A stretch of DNA of 44,236 nucleotides. Source: an uncultured Collinsella sp. (GTDB lineage: Bacteria > Actinomycetota > Coriobacteriia > Coriobacteriales > Coriobacteriaceae). The notes under the pieces are model-generated. The model saw nothing but the letters and a program-made list of their open reading frames with translations, was not told the origin of the DNA and ran no database searches. The stretch spans positions 1 to 44,236 of the forward strand of contig CAUFRO010000017.1 in the NCBI GenBank assembly GCA_959027945.1, given 5' to 3'. Shown here piece after piece: positions 32,043 through 40,412 of this stretch (position 1 is its first letter; the number at the start of each line of letters is the position of its first letter). Both the position numbers and the translations under genes were made by a program.

Positions 32043-33641
32043 TTAATCGTTGCTCGGGCGGTATTGCTCCAACCTTTCATCATCTGTTTGAACAAGCGAA
32101 ATGACGTCTTTTATGGCTAGCCCCAAAGCCCTGCCTACCAGAGGCGGGATAGCGTTGCCAATTTGCGCATTCCGGGGAACATCGACTCCTCTTGCAGGGC
32201 CGTTAAGTGTATAGCGTCCATAGAATTGGAAGTCGTCAGGGAACGATTGCAGGCGAGCCATCTCCCGGAGAGTTACGACTCGAGGTTTATCGAAATGTAT
32301 GAGCTCCTCTGGCGCAGTTGTTAGCGTTGAGCAAGGTTTTTCGAGGTCTAGAACAAACCGCTTGTTTGAGTGACACCCGTTCGCATACAAGAACTCCTTG
32401 CTGAGGCGCCCGGGTTGCTGCGTCATATGCGCCTTGTTGTAGAGCGCAATGAGCTTATCGCTGTGCCGATTGAAGCGATGGCAGGTCGGCACTGCTTGCT
32501 TTCGAATATTCTTCCTCATGAGCTTCTGGTAGGAAGTGCTCGCAGGCAGATACTTGCATGTTTTAAACCTTGGGAATTCTGGGTCTGCCACAAGTTCATC
32601 GCCTGAAAGGTCGCTCAGCGCCTCTGCGACGTTTACATATCTGCTTGTGGCAAGCCTAAGGTCCTTCCTCTGCTCGATGCAGATAGATGAAAGCAAGTCA
32701 TCGAGCAAACTCTTGACATCAAGTTTCCCTGCGTAGTCCTCGGAAATAGCAAGCAGTATTACCCGCTTGCGTATCTGTGGGACACCGAAGTCGGCAGCGT
32801 TTATGGTGATTTTCCCGACGCTATAGCCCAACTCTTTGAGCTTATCGACCGCCTCTTCGGCGACGCTTCTTGTGGTGTTATCGCTTGGACGCAGTACGAA
32901 CTTTTTCCCAAATCCACCAACGTTTTCCACCAGCACGAAGCGTGGCCTGAGTATTCTGGCCATTTCAATTTGTTTAAAAACAAGCAGGTTTCTCGGGTCA
33001 TTGCCGTTGCGCGCCCCCGCGACGGAGAACCCCTGACATGGAGGGCCGCCAGCGAGAAGAGTCACCTCCCCGCTTAGTTCTTTCAGATGCCCTCTCGCGG
33101 TATCGTCTGAGAGAACATCGTTAATATCGTGCGATTCCTTAGTGAGCCATTCAGGCCAATTCTGAAAGTGGCTATAGGGGGAGGTTTCGCTAATTAAATT
33201 ATGTTCAAAAGTGGAATAGGCCATAGGGTCTTTCTCAATTGCGAAGATACCCGACCAGCCTGCCCAGCCAAGGCCCAACGATAGGCCTCCACATCCTGAG
33301 AATACATCGATATATGACAAGGAGGAGGGTGCCGGCTCCGAAGGCCTGCTGTCACCTTGAAAAATAACGCCTTCCAACTCTTTCATTTTCTTTATTGCTT
33401 GCTTTCCCGTTTCCGTAACAATATAGCCGCTCTTTTTCCGGTAGGTTGTAAGGCAGTTCGAGTCCTTGAGCGACTTGATCCAACCGTTAATGGTCGCAGG
33501 ACTGCTCCCGTATGCCTCCGCTATTGCGCTTTGTGACATCTTGATTGCAGGCCCCTCGGGCGTAGCAGTTTGTTGGGCGTCGAGCCAGCAGAGAAAGCGA
33601 TACTCTTTTGTGGCGAAAATGCCGGTGCTCTCTGTTGACAT
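32043..33641 (-). CDS. C5-cytosine DNA methyltransferase with N-terminal winged helix
   Basis: A 532-residue modification enzyme that would protect host DNA from the neighbouring HNH nuclease. Motif I is DVFSGCGGLSLGL (about 112-124), motif IV GGPPCQGFS with catalytic Cys202, motif VI VENVGGF, motif VIII QIRKRVI, and motif X GNAIPPLVGRAL. Residues 1-90, ahead of the catalytic core, hold a helix-turn-helix (SQSAIAEAYGSSPATINGWIKSL), an extra domain that some C5 methyltransferases use to repress their own or the nuclease gene. The start has GGAGGG upstream. GC content is well below that of the left part of the window. Confidence 0.93.
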   Translation of the reverse strand: MSTESTGIFATKEYRFLCWLDAQQTATPEGPAIKMSQSAIAEAYGSSPATINGWIKSLKDSNCLTTYRKKSGYIVTETGKQAIKKMKELEGVIFQGDSRPSEPAPSSLSYIDVFSGCGGLSLGLGWAGWSGIFAIEKDPMAYSTFEHNLISETSPYSHFQNWPEWLTKESHDINDVLSDDTARGHLKELSGEVTLLAGGPPCQGFSVAGARNGNDPRNLLVFKQIEMARILRPRFVLVENVGGFGKKFVLRPSDNTTRSVAEEAVDKLKELGYSVGKITINAADFGVPQIRKRVILLAISEDYAGKLDVKSLLDDLLSSICIEQRKDLRLATSRYVNVAEALSDLSGDELVADPEFPRFKTCKYLPASTSYQKLMRKNIRKQAVPTCHRFNRHSDKLIALYNKAHMTQQPGRLSKEFLYANGCHSNKRFVLDLEKPCSTLTTAPEELIHFDKPRVVTLREMARLQSFPDDFQFYGRYTLNGPARGVDVPRNAQIGNAIPPLVGRALGLAIKDVISLVQTDDERLEQYRPSND

Positions 33642-33886
33642 CTAAAAGCCCTCCACTTGATCCTCTGCCTTTCAAATGCACTAAATTATTATAAGAACTT
33701 ACCGAAGATTCAAGCCCTGTTTTACCGATATAACCGACTGCGAGTCTTCGACCGATGCCAACATGAGTCTGTTCGTGAGGGTGACCTTTAAATTCTTCAA
33801 GTAAGACGTATTTGGCATAGATGCTGAATCGCGATGTATTCAATCATCGTGTTTTAGCATATAAAAGGCTATAAATTAATCAAAAC

Positions 33887-34099
33887 TACAATGTGTCATA
33901 AAGCAGCTGGGCATACTTTGAAAGTTGGTCCTCACTGCCGTGAACTCTATTCCCAAGCGGCCGAACCTTGCGCTATTTGCAATATCCCCAGTTGTCTTGC
34001 CTTATGAATTACGTCATCTAAAACCTGGCTTTTCATAACCGATTGACCACTCGAATTGTGAAATTTGTCAGCCGAGGCGGGCGTTAGATGCTGCTGCAT
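33887..34099 (-). pseudogene. Frameshifted C-terminal gene remnant
   Basis: One frame from an ATG at 34099 reads MQQHLTPASADKFHNSSGQS, then VMKSQVLDDVIHKARQLGIL and QIAQGSAAWE to a stop at 33947. The overlapping next frame reads VRPLGNRVHGSEDQLSKYAQ and LLYDTL to a stop at 33887. Both look protein-like and join naturally if one base were changed near 33960, so this is likely a decayed gene tail. The family is not recognised. Confidence 0.35.
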
Positions 34100-34125
34100 G
34101 AAGTGCTATCCAGCACCCGCCTCGG
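34072..34125 (-). terminator. Hairpin after the S8 protease gene
   Basis: The arms CCGAGGCGGG (34072-34081) and CCCGCCTCGG (34116-34125) pair perfectly over a 34-nt loop, 50 bp after the protease stop. There is no clear T tract on the minus strand. Confidence 0.55.
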
Positions 34126-34175
34126 ACAATTAGGCCGCACTCGAATCCGAGCATGAACGCTGCAAGACCGGCGCA

Positions 34176-36431
34176 CTAGTCTTCAAAGTCGATTTCAACC
34201 TCGGCGGCCTCATATATCTGGTTGATCACGTCGATGTCGATACGGTTTACTATCCACCCTCGCAGCGAGCAGCGTTGCACGAACTCCTCGATGCGGTTCA
34301 CGTTGTACATCTCTCGTAGAGTGACAACGACTGCAAACCTGATTCCATCTCCAGCACCAGGCTTGTTGCGCTCCTTCTTGCGCAGCATGATGCCCCATTG
34401 CGGGTTGTCGTAGGCTTTGCGCGGGGCGAACCGGGACTTGAACACGTCGCCGATGTGCTTGACGTTGTCCCACTTGCGGTAGAGCGCACGTGCTTCCGCT
34501 TCATAGACTTGGGAACCTTCGTCTCCCTGGACGTTTTTGTCCAGGGATTTGATCCCTTTACCCTTGATGCGTCCGAAATGGAGGTCGATCTCTGTGGTGG
34601 TGTAATCGACGCCTTGGCTCCTGTGGCATTCCGGGAAGTAGCAGAGCGTGGCCCGCGCCATGAACGGATACCTGCCGTCGTTCATGGGAATCGGTATACC
34701 GTAGTTGTAGGTCTCATAGCTGTCGATTGCGCCCGAGAGGATGAATCGAATCTCGTTGTTGGGCGTGCCGATTATGTCCTCAATACTGATAGGCGGAACG
34801 CCGTACCCCCTTGTATTGGATAGACCGCCCTCACCCCATCCATAGGCCGAGTCGATGAGAAGCGCCTTGGCCTCCTCCCTCGTGAGTCGAGCCTTATAAA
34901 TCAGAAAGGCGAGCTTTCGTGCGATCCACGGGGCGGCGAAAGACGCACCCCAGTCACGCACGAGGGCGAAAGGCGCCGCCACAACGAGCCCGTCCTCCTT
35001 GGTGCCGCCGTAGTAGCTTATGTCGGGCTTGCCGAAGAACGACAAGACCGGCCCGTGGCGCGAGTAGATTGCTGGCGCACAGTCGCGTCCCACCGAGTTA
35101 ACCACCACGGAATTGATTGAATCCGCCGGCGATCCAACGCGCTTTGTCTCCTCTCCGTTTTCGAGATTCGTTCCCGATACCACAAACACCACGTCGTATT
35201 TCGCCTGCAGCTCATCAAGGATCGACGCGACCGGAGAAATTGAGTTTTCCGGGCATTCCGAGGCGGTGCCGAGCGACAGGTTCCAAACCTTAATGCTCAG
35301 ATTTGCCTCGATTATCCTCTTGACGTCGCGCATAACGGTAAGCGAGTTCAGCTTCTCGCCGTCGGTGATGCCGAAGTGCTTGACGCGGAAACGGCCGCAG
35401 CCGTCGTCTAGCTCGGGGTTGAGCGAGGGGCCATCGACGATGATGGAGGAAACCTGCGTCCCGTGGGCCACGTCGTTGTTGCAGTCGCGTTTCTCGGTCA
35501 TACAGTCCTGGTAATCAACCCACGCGCTAAAATATGCGTTCTCGTTGAATAGCGTATCGATAACGCCGACGACTGGCTCTCCGTCCGGATCGGGAATCGA
35601 GGGCGGTAGCGGCAAACGCGCCTCGTATTCCCTATAGGCCCTCTCGCCCCAGAGTTTCGCTAGGTCAGTGTCGGCGAAGTTGACCGTAGACATGGCGACG
35701 AGGTAGGGCGCTTCGCGACGAAGCCGCTCATATTGGTCGGGATACAAGCGAACGCAGTTCTCAAAGACCTGTCCGCTGTCCAGCGCGGGTATGACTCGGC
35801 TTAGCAGCTCGTATGTATCCGTCCCGGTATCGTATATGGTGACGAAGGCGTCGTCGTTCTTGTACGCATCATCGATTGTGTCGGTGTAATAGAAATTAAC
35901 GAGGTAATGGGCATCGCGAATGATTTGCGCGAAGGCCGTTTTTGAGATTGACGCTCCGTAAGCGTCGAACTTTTCTTTGTCGAGCTGCGACAGCTCCTTG
36001 CTGCCTATCACGCCGTTTGGGTAATTTCGCCGCAGGATGCCTATACAGGTGCCCAGCTCCTCTACCGTCTTGTCCAGCGTCTGCGGGGCAACGCGGTATG
36101 TGATGATGTGGCGGGGGTTATTCCCCGCGCTTCCAGGTATCTGCTCGAACCTTGCGCCGACAATGGAGTCACTTGCGTTGTCACTGCTTCGCGCCAGGAG
36201 CCTCCTGCAACGATTACTCTTAGCCACGGTCGATTTATAACGAGCATTAATTAGGTAGTCGATGCCGAGTTGCTGGCGCTTCCAATAGTTCCTGCACTCG
36301 ACAAGATCGGCCTTTAGACCTTCAAGCTCGTCAGCAGAAACGGATTGCCCATTTGGGAGCGACGGCGGGCCGGGAGGCATTGCCCCCTTGCGCTCATAAG
36401 AGCCCTTCAGTTCGAGAATAGCGTTGCTCAT
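34176..36431 (-). CDS. S8 (subtilisin-like) protease, IetS-like
   Basis: A 751-residue intracellular protease without a signal peptide. The catalytic triad is complete: Asp292 (GVIDT), His323 (AHGTQV) and Ser497 (GASFAAP), with an oxyanion Asn422 (VSGTN). The N-terminal 280 residues form an uncharacterised region rich in charged helices, and the C-terminal 230 residues another. Such long two-sided extensions are typical of S8 proteases paired with an AAA ATPase. The start lies 3 bp after the ATPase stop with AAAGG upstream, so the two form one operon. The architecture matches the IetS toxin/effector of the IetAS system, known for Ti-plasmid stability and anti-phage defence. Confidence 0.88.
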   Translation of the reverse strand: MSNAILELKGSYERKGAMPPGPPSLPNGQSVSADELEGLKADLVECRNYWKRQQLGIDYLINARYKSTVAKSNRCRRLLARSSDNASDSIVGARFEQIPGSAGNNPRHIITYRVAPQTLDKTVEELGTCIGILRRNYPNGVIGSKELSQLDKEKFDAYGASISKTAFAQIIRDAHYLVNFYYTDTIDDAYKNDDAFVTIYDTGTDTYELLSRVIPALDSGQVFENCVRLYPDQYERLRREAPYLVAMSTVNFADTDLAKLWGERAYREYEARLPLPPSIPDPDGEPVVGVIDTLFNENAYFSAWVDYQDCMTEKRDCNNDVAHGTQVSSIIVDGPSLNPELDDGCGRFRVKHFGITDGEKLNSLTVMRDVKRIIEANLSIKVWNLSLGTASECPENSISPVASILDELQAKYDVVFVVSGTNLENGEETKRVGSPADSINSVVVNSVGRDCAPAIYSRHGPVLSFFGKPDISYYGGTKEDGLVVAAPFALVRDWGASFAAPWIARKLAFLIYKARLTREEAKALLIDSAYGWGEGGLSNTRGYGVPPISIEDIIGTPNNEIRFILSGAIDSYETYNYGIPIPMNDGRYPFMARATLCYFPECHRSQGVDYTTTEIDLHFGRIKGKGIKSLDKNVQGDEGSQVYEAEARALYRKWDNVKHIGDVFKSRFAPRKAYDNPQWGIMLRKKERNKPGAGDGIRFAVVVTLREMYNVNRIEEFVQRCSLRGWIVNRIDIDVINQIYEAAEVEIDFED

Positions 36432-36434
36432 CGT

Positions 36435-37469
36435 CTAACCTTTCAGCTCGCGCGAAAGAGTGCTGATCGGCGTGCCCGTCAGCGTCTCTATCTCGCGCAT
36501 GGAGAAGCCCTGCTCGCGGAGGCTCTTGGCGTCGGGAACTACGTTGCCCGTCGCAGCCTTGTAAAGGCGGCGCATGTAGTCGAACGGCTCGCCTGGATTG
36601 CTGAAAGCAATCGCCGTTTTGATGAGGTTTGAGAGCTCAGCAGGATACAGCACCTCGTCCATAAGCCGCATTATCTTGTTGAATAGGCGCACATCTTTCC
36701 CGGCAAAGCGGAACTTGGCTAGATGCACGTTGAGCAGCGTGGTCGCTACCTCGAGAAGGTCATCTCGGGTGTACCTGCCGAAGTCGATCACGGAATCAAA
36801 CCGACGAATCATCGCCTTGTCGAGCGTTCCGTACATGTTGGTCGTGGCGATGAGCACGACTTGCGTGTTCATACTGTCCAACTCGCGGAGGAACGTGGAC
36901 GTCGCGCGTCCCATCTCGCGGACATCGTGGCTGTTGTTCCTGTCCATCGCAAGGGCGTCGATTTCGTCGAAGAGCACGACGATTCTGCCCGGGTTGGCAA
37001 ACCCGTTGATCTCGCGGAAGAGAGTCGTGATGTTCTTGCTTGTCTGTCCGAGCTTGCTGTCGATGACCTCGCTAAAGTCGACGACAAACAAATCCCTCTC
37101 AAGGATTCGGGCGACATGCTTGGCCGTTTCGGTCTTGCCTGTGCCGGGAGGTCCTTGGAACAGGAACTTATTGATGCCCGCGTCATGGCCGACTGCATTT
37201 ATGATTCCCTTCACGTCCTCAGAAATGACCTCTGGGAGAGGGAGGGGCGAGCGGGAGTAGTCCATTCTCCTGAGGAAATGGCCCACGCCGCCGCTTGTCT
37301 GTGGGACAAAGGTATTCGCGTCCGAAAGAAGGGCGAGGACGTATTCTGCGAGCTCGGTGTCGCCGGCCCGATCGAAGTCATGGGCGATCTCTATGGCCTC
37401 CTGACGAAAGCCGTAGTTGTTGTCCTCCACATGGTATTTAATGAGGTTCAGTACATTCCTCTTCTTCAT
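36435..37469 (-). CDS. AAA ATPase, IetA-like partner of the S8 protease
   Basis: A 344-residue cytoplasmic AAA+ ATPase. Walker A is GPPGTGKT (residues 106-113), Walker B VVLFDEID (164-171), sensor 1 Asn211 (ATTN), and the arginine finger is in IRRFD (222-225). The N-terminal 75 residues hold a helical domain and the C-terminus a small helical lid ending with a helix-turn-helix-like MREIETLTGTPISTLSREL. It precedes the S8 protease gene by 3 bp. In IetAS systems the ATPase restrains or guides the protease. The promoter is probably TATACT at 37514-37519 on the minus strand. Confidence 0.88.
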   Translation of the reverse strand: MKKRNVLNLIKYHVEDNNYGFRQEAIEIAHDFDRAGDTELAEYVLALLSDANTFVPQTSGGVGHFLRRMDYSRSPLPLPEVISEDVKGIINAVGHDAGINKFLFQGPPGTGKTETAKHVARILERDLFVVDFSEVIDSKLGQTSKNITTLFREINGFANPGRIVVLFDEIDALAMDRNNSHDVREMGRATSTFLRELDSMNTQVVLIATTNMYGTLDKAMIRRFDSVIDFGRYTRDDLLEVATTLLNVHLAKFRFAGKDVRLFNKIMRLMDEVLYPAELSNLIKTAIAFSNPGEPFDYMRRLYKAATGNVVPDAKSLREQGFSMREIETLTGTPISTLSRELKG

Positions 37470-37513
37470 TTTCCATTTCTCCAGACACTATCCGCCCCAT
37501 AATGGCACTTTCT

Positions 37514-37578
37514 AGTATAGAACAAAACCAACAAAATTGGAATAGAGATTGACTTTTTAAGCCGAGCGGTGCTACCCT
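37514..37578. promoter_or_regulatory. Back-to-back promoters of the IetAS-like operon and the micro-genes
   Basis: On the minus strand TATACT (complement of 37514-37519) is a good -10 for the ATPase gene, with only a weak -35 (TTCCAA, complement of 37537-37542). On the plus strand TTGACT (37549-37554) and TACCCT (37573-37578), spaced by 18 nt, point to the two micro-genes. The two promoters nearly touch, so they may interfere or share regulators. Confidence 0.45.
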
Positions 37579-37639
37579 CGAATCGGTTCGGGGCACCACG
37601 AGCCAACCTGTCCGTTGCCAGCCGTAGGGAGGTGATTGT

Positions 37640-37765
37640 ATGGCACGGCATCACAGCCCCAAGCTCAGCAAAGCCGCCGCTGTTCTGGCGAGCGGCAAGT
37701 CGAGCCCTCGGGCCAAGTCGCAAGCCGGCAAAACGCTGGCAGACCACAAGCGCCGCATGCATTAA
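37640..37765 (+). CDS. Micro-protein of 41 residues, very basic
   Basis: The reading frame gives MARHHSPKLSKAAAVLASGK, then SSPRAKSQAGKTLADHKRRMH. It has a near-perfect Shine-Dalgarno (GGGAGGTGAT) 4-5 nt before the ATG, which strongly supports translation. It is rich in Lys, Arg, His, Ala and Ser, has no hydrophobic segment, and looks like a nucleic-acid-binding peptide. No family is recognised. A second micro-gene follows 33 bp later in the same direction. It is divergent from the IetAS-like operon, with promoters adjacent. Confidence 0.65.
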   Translation: MARHHSPKLSKAAAVLASGKSSPRAKSQAGKTLADHKRRMH

Positions 37766-37798
37766 GTGGCACGCAGCATCCTGAAGGAGGTGATGAAG

Positions 37799-37903
37799 AT
37801 GGCATATGTTCGAGTGCGAATCCCGAAGTACCGAGTTACCAAGACCGGGCGAATCGTAAAGACCGGAACAATCACGCGATACGTCCATGTTAAAAGGAAG
37901 TAG
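37799..37903 (+). CDS. Micro-protein of 34 residues, very basic
   Basis: The reading frame gives MAYVRVRIPKYRVTKTGRIV, then KTGTITRYVHVKRK. It has an ideal Shine-Dalgarno (AAGGAGGTGAT) 3-5 nt before the ATG at 37799; an ATG at 37793 is also in frame but too close. The alternating basic and beta-branched residues with two TKTG/KTG turns suggest a small beta-hairpin that binds RNA or DNA. No family is recognised. It probably shares a transcript with the 41-residue micro-gene and is followed by two hairpins. Confidence 0.65.
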   Translation: MAYVRVRIPKYRVTKTGRIVKTGTITRYVHVKRK

Positions 37904-37927
37904 AGCCCCAATGCGCAATTGAGGCTC
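37903..37927 (+). terminator. First hairpin after the micro-genes
   Basis: GAGCCCCAAT pairs with ATTGAGGCTC (one mismatch) around GCGCA and begins in the stop codon of the second micro-gene. There is no T tract. Confidence 0.45.
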
Positions 37928-37936
37928 CACTCGGAA

Positions 37937-37975
37937 CGGAGCGGGGGTGTAGTTTAGCGGCTTGCCCCCGCTCCG
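37937..37975 (+). terminator. Second hairpin after the micro-genes
   Basis: CGGAGCGGGGG (37937-37947) pairs perfectly with CCCCCGCTCCG (37965-37975) over a 17-nt loop. It is followed by CATATTCG. Probably it ends the micro-gene transcript. Confidence 0.55.
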
Positions 37976-38092
37976 CATATTCGCAAAGGTTAGCGCAGTT
38001 CTATCCGTGCCGCAATTCTGCATTATCGTCACAAGGTGAGCGGGTGGCTATCACAAATACGTTGCTTAGAACAGGGCACTGCCACATTCCAG

Positions 38093-38148
38093 TGTTAGCG
38101 CCGGGCGATTTTAGCCGCTAATAGTCAAACGATTTTGACCAATCCCGG
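38093..38148 (+). repeat. IS21 left inverted end
   Basis: The 56-bp end is identical to the right end at 43 of 56 positions without gaps. The shared blocks are TGTTAGCG, ATTTTAGCC and TTGACCAATCCCGG. Confidence 0.85.
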
Positions 38149-38229
38149 TCACCGAATAATGGCCACCGTGCCTCCCCGCCGCCACTACGCTGGTGGTGCC
38201 AACACGCCGGCGTTAGGAGGACCATTGAG

Positions 38230-39537
38230 GTGAACGAGAGACACGATGACCTACAGGAGATTATAGACGCGGCGCTCCGGGAGATGGCCGCGGAGGAGGG
38301 CGACGGGTTCGACCCGCAGGCATGCAACCTCGCGGAGTTCTGCAGGAGGACGGGGCTCACCCGCTCCCGCGCGAGGACGGTCAGGGCACACGGGTTCAGG
38401 GCCCTGCCCCACGGGAACAGCGGGAGGAGGGCCGCGCCGGGCGTGCTTGCCGGCCACACCGGCCTGGTGGACGACCTCCTGCGGAAGGGCGTCACCAACT
38501 CGCAGGTGATATTCGAGCGGCTGCTCGGCCAGGGCTACGCCGGCGGCCTCACCACGGTGAAGACCTATATCGCCGCGCACCGGGACCTCGTGCCCGCGAA
38601 GAGGCGGCAGGTGGCCCCGCAGGGCTGCCGCGGGCAGCGCTTCAGGACGGCGCCCGGAGAGGCCTACCAGATGGACTGGGGCTTCGTCGCGGTCGAGCGC
38701 CCCGGCGGCGAGCGGGCGCGGATCGCCTGCTTCGCCATGGTCTGCCACCATTGCGGGAGCGCCCACGTCGAGTTCTTCCCGAACGCGCGCCAGGAGAACC
38801 TCCTCATCGGGATGCTGCACGCGTTCTCGGCGCTGGGCGTGCCCGCGACCGCGCTCACCGACAACATGAAGAGCGTGGTCGTCCGCCGCGATGCCGACGG
38901 CCGGCCCGTCTGGCAGGCCGACTACGCCGAGTTCATGGGCGTCGTCGGCTTCCGCACCAGGCTGTGCAGGCCGCGCCACCCCTATACGAAGGGCAAGGTG
39001 GAGAGGCTCGTCCGCTTCGTGAAGGGGAACTTCCTCGCGGGAAGGTCCTTCACCGACCTTGACGCCCTCAACCGGGAGGCCGCCCTCTGGTGCGCCGAGC
39101 AGGGAGGCCGCTGGCGGCGCGCGGCGGCATGCGTCCCGATGCGCGAACACGAGGCGGCGTGCTCAGCAAACACCAGGCCGCTCGAGGTCACGGCCGAGGT
39201 CGAGCGGTACCTGTGCCCGCGCCGGAAGATCTCCTTCGACGGCTTCGTGAGCTTCGAGGGGCACCGCTACGGCGTGCCCTACTGGTACGTCCGCCGCGAG
39301 TGCAGGGTGAGCCGGGAGGGGCGCGTGGTGCACATATACAGCGACGACCTCTCCCGCGAGCTCGTCGCCCACGCTGTCGGCACCGGCGCCGACAGCTGGT
39401 GCGAGGGGCAGTGGGAGACATCGCCGGCGCAGCCCGAGGAGCTACCAACCCAGCCGGTGGGGACCGTGGTCGAGCAAATCGCCCCGCCCAGAACGAAACC
39501 CGGTTTCGAGAGGTTCGACTTCGGGAGGGCCGAATGA
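38230..39537 (+). CDS. istA: IS21-family transposase IstA
   Basis: A 435-residue DDE transposase. An N-terminal helix-turn-helix region (CNLAEFCRRTGLTRSRARTV; then TTVKTYIAAHRDL) precedes the catalytic core with Asp149 (YQMDWG), Asp211 (ALTDNMK) and Glu258 (KGKVERLVRFVKGNFLAG). A C-terminal beta-rich segment (FDGFVSFEGHRYGVPY) is typical of IstA. The start is GTG at 38230 with AGGAGG upstream. It overlaps istB. Confidence 0.95.
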   Translation: MNERHDDLQEIIDAALREMAAEEGDGFDPQACNLAEFCRRTGLTRSRARTVRAHGFRALPHGNSGRRAAPGVLAGHTGLVDDLLRKGVTNSQVIFERLLGQGYAGGLTTVKTYIAAHRDLVPAKRRQVAPQGCRGQRFRTAPGEAYQMDWGFVAVERPGGERARIACFAMVCHHCGSAHVEFFPNARQENLLIGMLHAFSALGVPATALTDNMKSVVVRRDADGRPVWQADYAEFMGVVGFRTRLCRPRHPYTKGKVERLVRFVKGNFLAGRSFTDLDALNREAALWCAEQGGRWRRAAACVPMREHEAACSANTRPLEVTAEVERYLCPRRKISFDGFVSFEGHRYGVPYWYVRRECRVSREGRVVHIYSDDLSRELVAHAVGTGADSWCEGQWETSPAQPEELPTQPVGTVVEQIAPPRTKPGFERFDFGRAE

Positions 39538-40361
39538 TGGCGGGCGCGGGGGCGAGCCCCTACGAGCTCGCGAGCGACGCCGCGTCGAGGCTCGGGATCG
39601 CCGTCGGGGCGGAGGAGCTCGCGACCCTCGCCTCGGACCTCGACCTCGGCGACGGGGAGATGGCCGCCGTGGCAGCCACCTTCTCCTACCTTGCGGAGAA
39701 GAGGAGGCTCGCCTCCATCGAGACGCTGCTGAGGCTGAGCAGGCTGCCCAGGCGCGAGCCCAAGACCTTCGAGGGTTTCGACTTCTCCAGGATCCAGGGC
39801 CGGGACGCGGCCGCGCTGGGCAAGCTCCCGTCGCTGGCCGACCTCTACGCGCACCGCAACGTCGCCTTCGTCGGGCCCGGCGGCATAGGGAAGACGCACC
39901 TCGCGCAGGCCTACGGGCGCGAGTGCTGCATGCGGGGGCTCAAGACCTACTACATAAAGGCGACCGAGCTCAGGGACAGGTTCCAGAAGGCCGTCCAGCG
40001 GGGAAACACCTCGCGGGTCGTCTCCTCGCTCGTCAAGCCGTCGTGCCTCATCGTTGACGAGGTGGGGAGATGTGTCTACGACAGGCCGTGCACCGACCTG
40101 TTCTTCGATGTCGTCGACAGGCGCTACGAGAAGGAGGGGCCGAACGCGATGGTCCTCACGAGCAACATCGCCCCGAGCGGGTGGGATGAGTTCTTCACGG
40201 GCGACGACACGCTCCTCTGCGCCCTCGACAGGCTGTTCGACAAGGCGTCGGTGTTCGTGATGCGGGGCCCGAGCTACCGCGGCAGGGGGCTTGACACCTA
40301 CTCGGTGGAGGCCGTCCCCCAGGCGGTGAAGGTGAGGGGGATCCAGCCCGAGGGGATGTAG
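39534..40361 (+). CDS. istB: IS21-family helper ATPase IstB
   Basis: A 275-residue AAA+ ATPase related to DnaC that assists IstA at the target. Walker A is GPGGIGKTH (about residues 114-122), Walker B CLIVDEVGR, and a sensor-like LTSN follows. The N-terminal helical part (ASPYELASDAASRLGI onward) binds IstA in relatives. Start ATG at 39534 overlaps the istA stop, with GGGAGG upstream. The strand-specific codon use matches istA. Confidence 0.95.
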   Translation: MMAGAGASPYELASDAASRLGIAVGAEELATLASDLDLGDGEMAAVAATFSYLAEKRRLASIETLLRLSRLPRREPKTFEGFDFSRIQGRDAAALGKLPSLADLYAHRNVAFVGPGGIGKTHLAQAYGRECCMRGLKTYYIKATELRDRFQKAVQRGNTSRVVSSLVKPSCLIVDEVGRCVYDRPCTDLFFDVVDRRYEKEGPNAMVLTSNIAPSGWDEFFTGDDTLLCALDRLFDKASVFVMRGPSYRGRGLDTYSVEAVPQAVKVRGIQPEGM

Positions 40362-40412
40362 GGAAGCGATAGGAAAGTCATAGATGCGGGCGTGTTGGCT
40401 AAAATGGGTCGG

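Larger units (their letters stand above)
33642..34175. other. AT-rich spacer with gene remnant
   Basis: No intact gene. The half next to the methyltransferase (33642-33886) is AT-rich and likely holds its promoter. A TTG-started frame (from 33843) would read MNTSRFSIYAKYVLLEEF and continue into the methyltransferase gene; it lacks a Shine-Dalgarno and is not called. The other half holds a frameshifted remnant and a hairpin after the protease gene. Confidence 0.5.

Noticed and set aside
33650..33665. CACTTG half-site before the methyltransferase gene as a second operator
   Set aside because: Only one half of the palindrome is present, which is too short to claim.
33487..33843. A 118-codon minus-strand frame beginning MNTSRFSIYAKYVL
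   Set aside because: TTG start without Shine-Dalgarno, and its second half is out of frame inside the methyltransferase gene.
37569..37784. A 71-codon frame over the first micro-gene
   Set aside because: It has no Shine-Dalgarno, while the overlapping 41-codon frame has a near-perfect one.
37941..37970. tRNA-like 5' half (GGGGGTGTAGTTTAGCGG)
   Set aside because: No anticodon arm or T arm follows; the sequence is explained by the 11-bp hairpin at 37937-37975.
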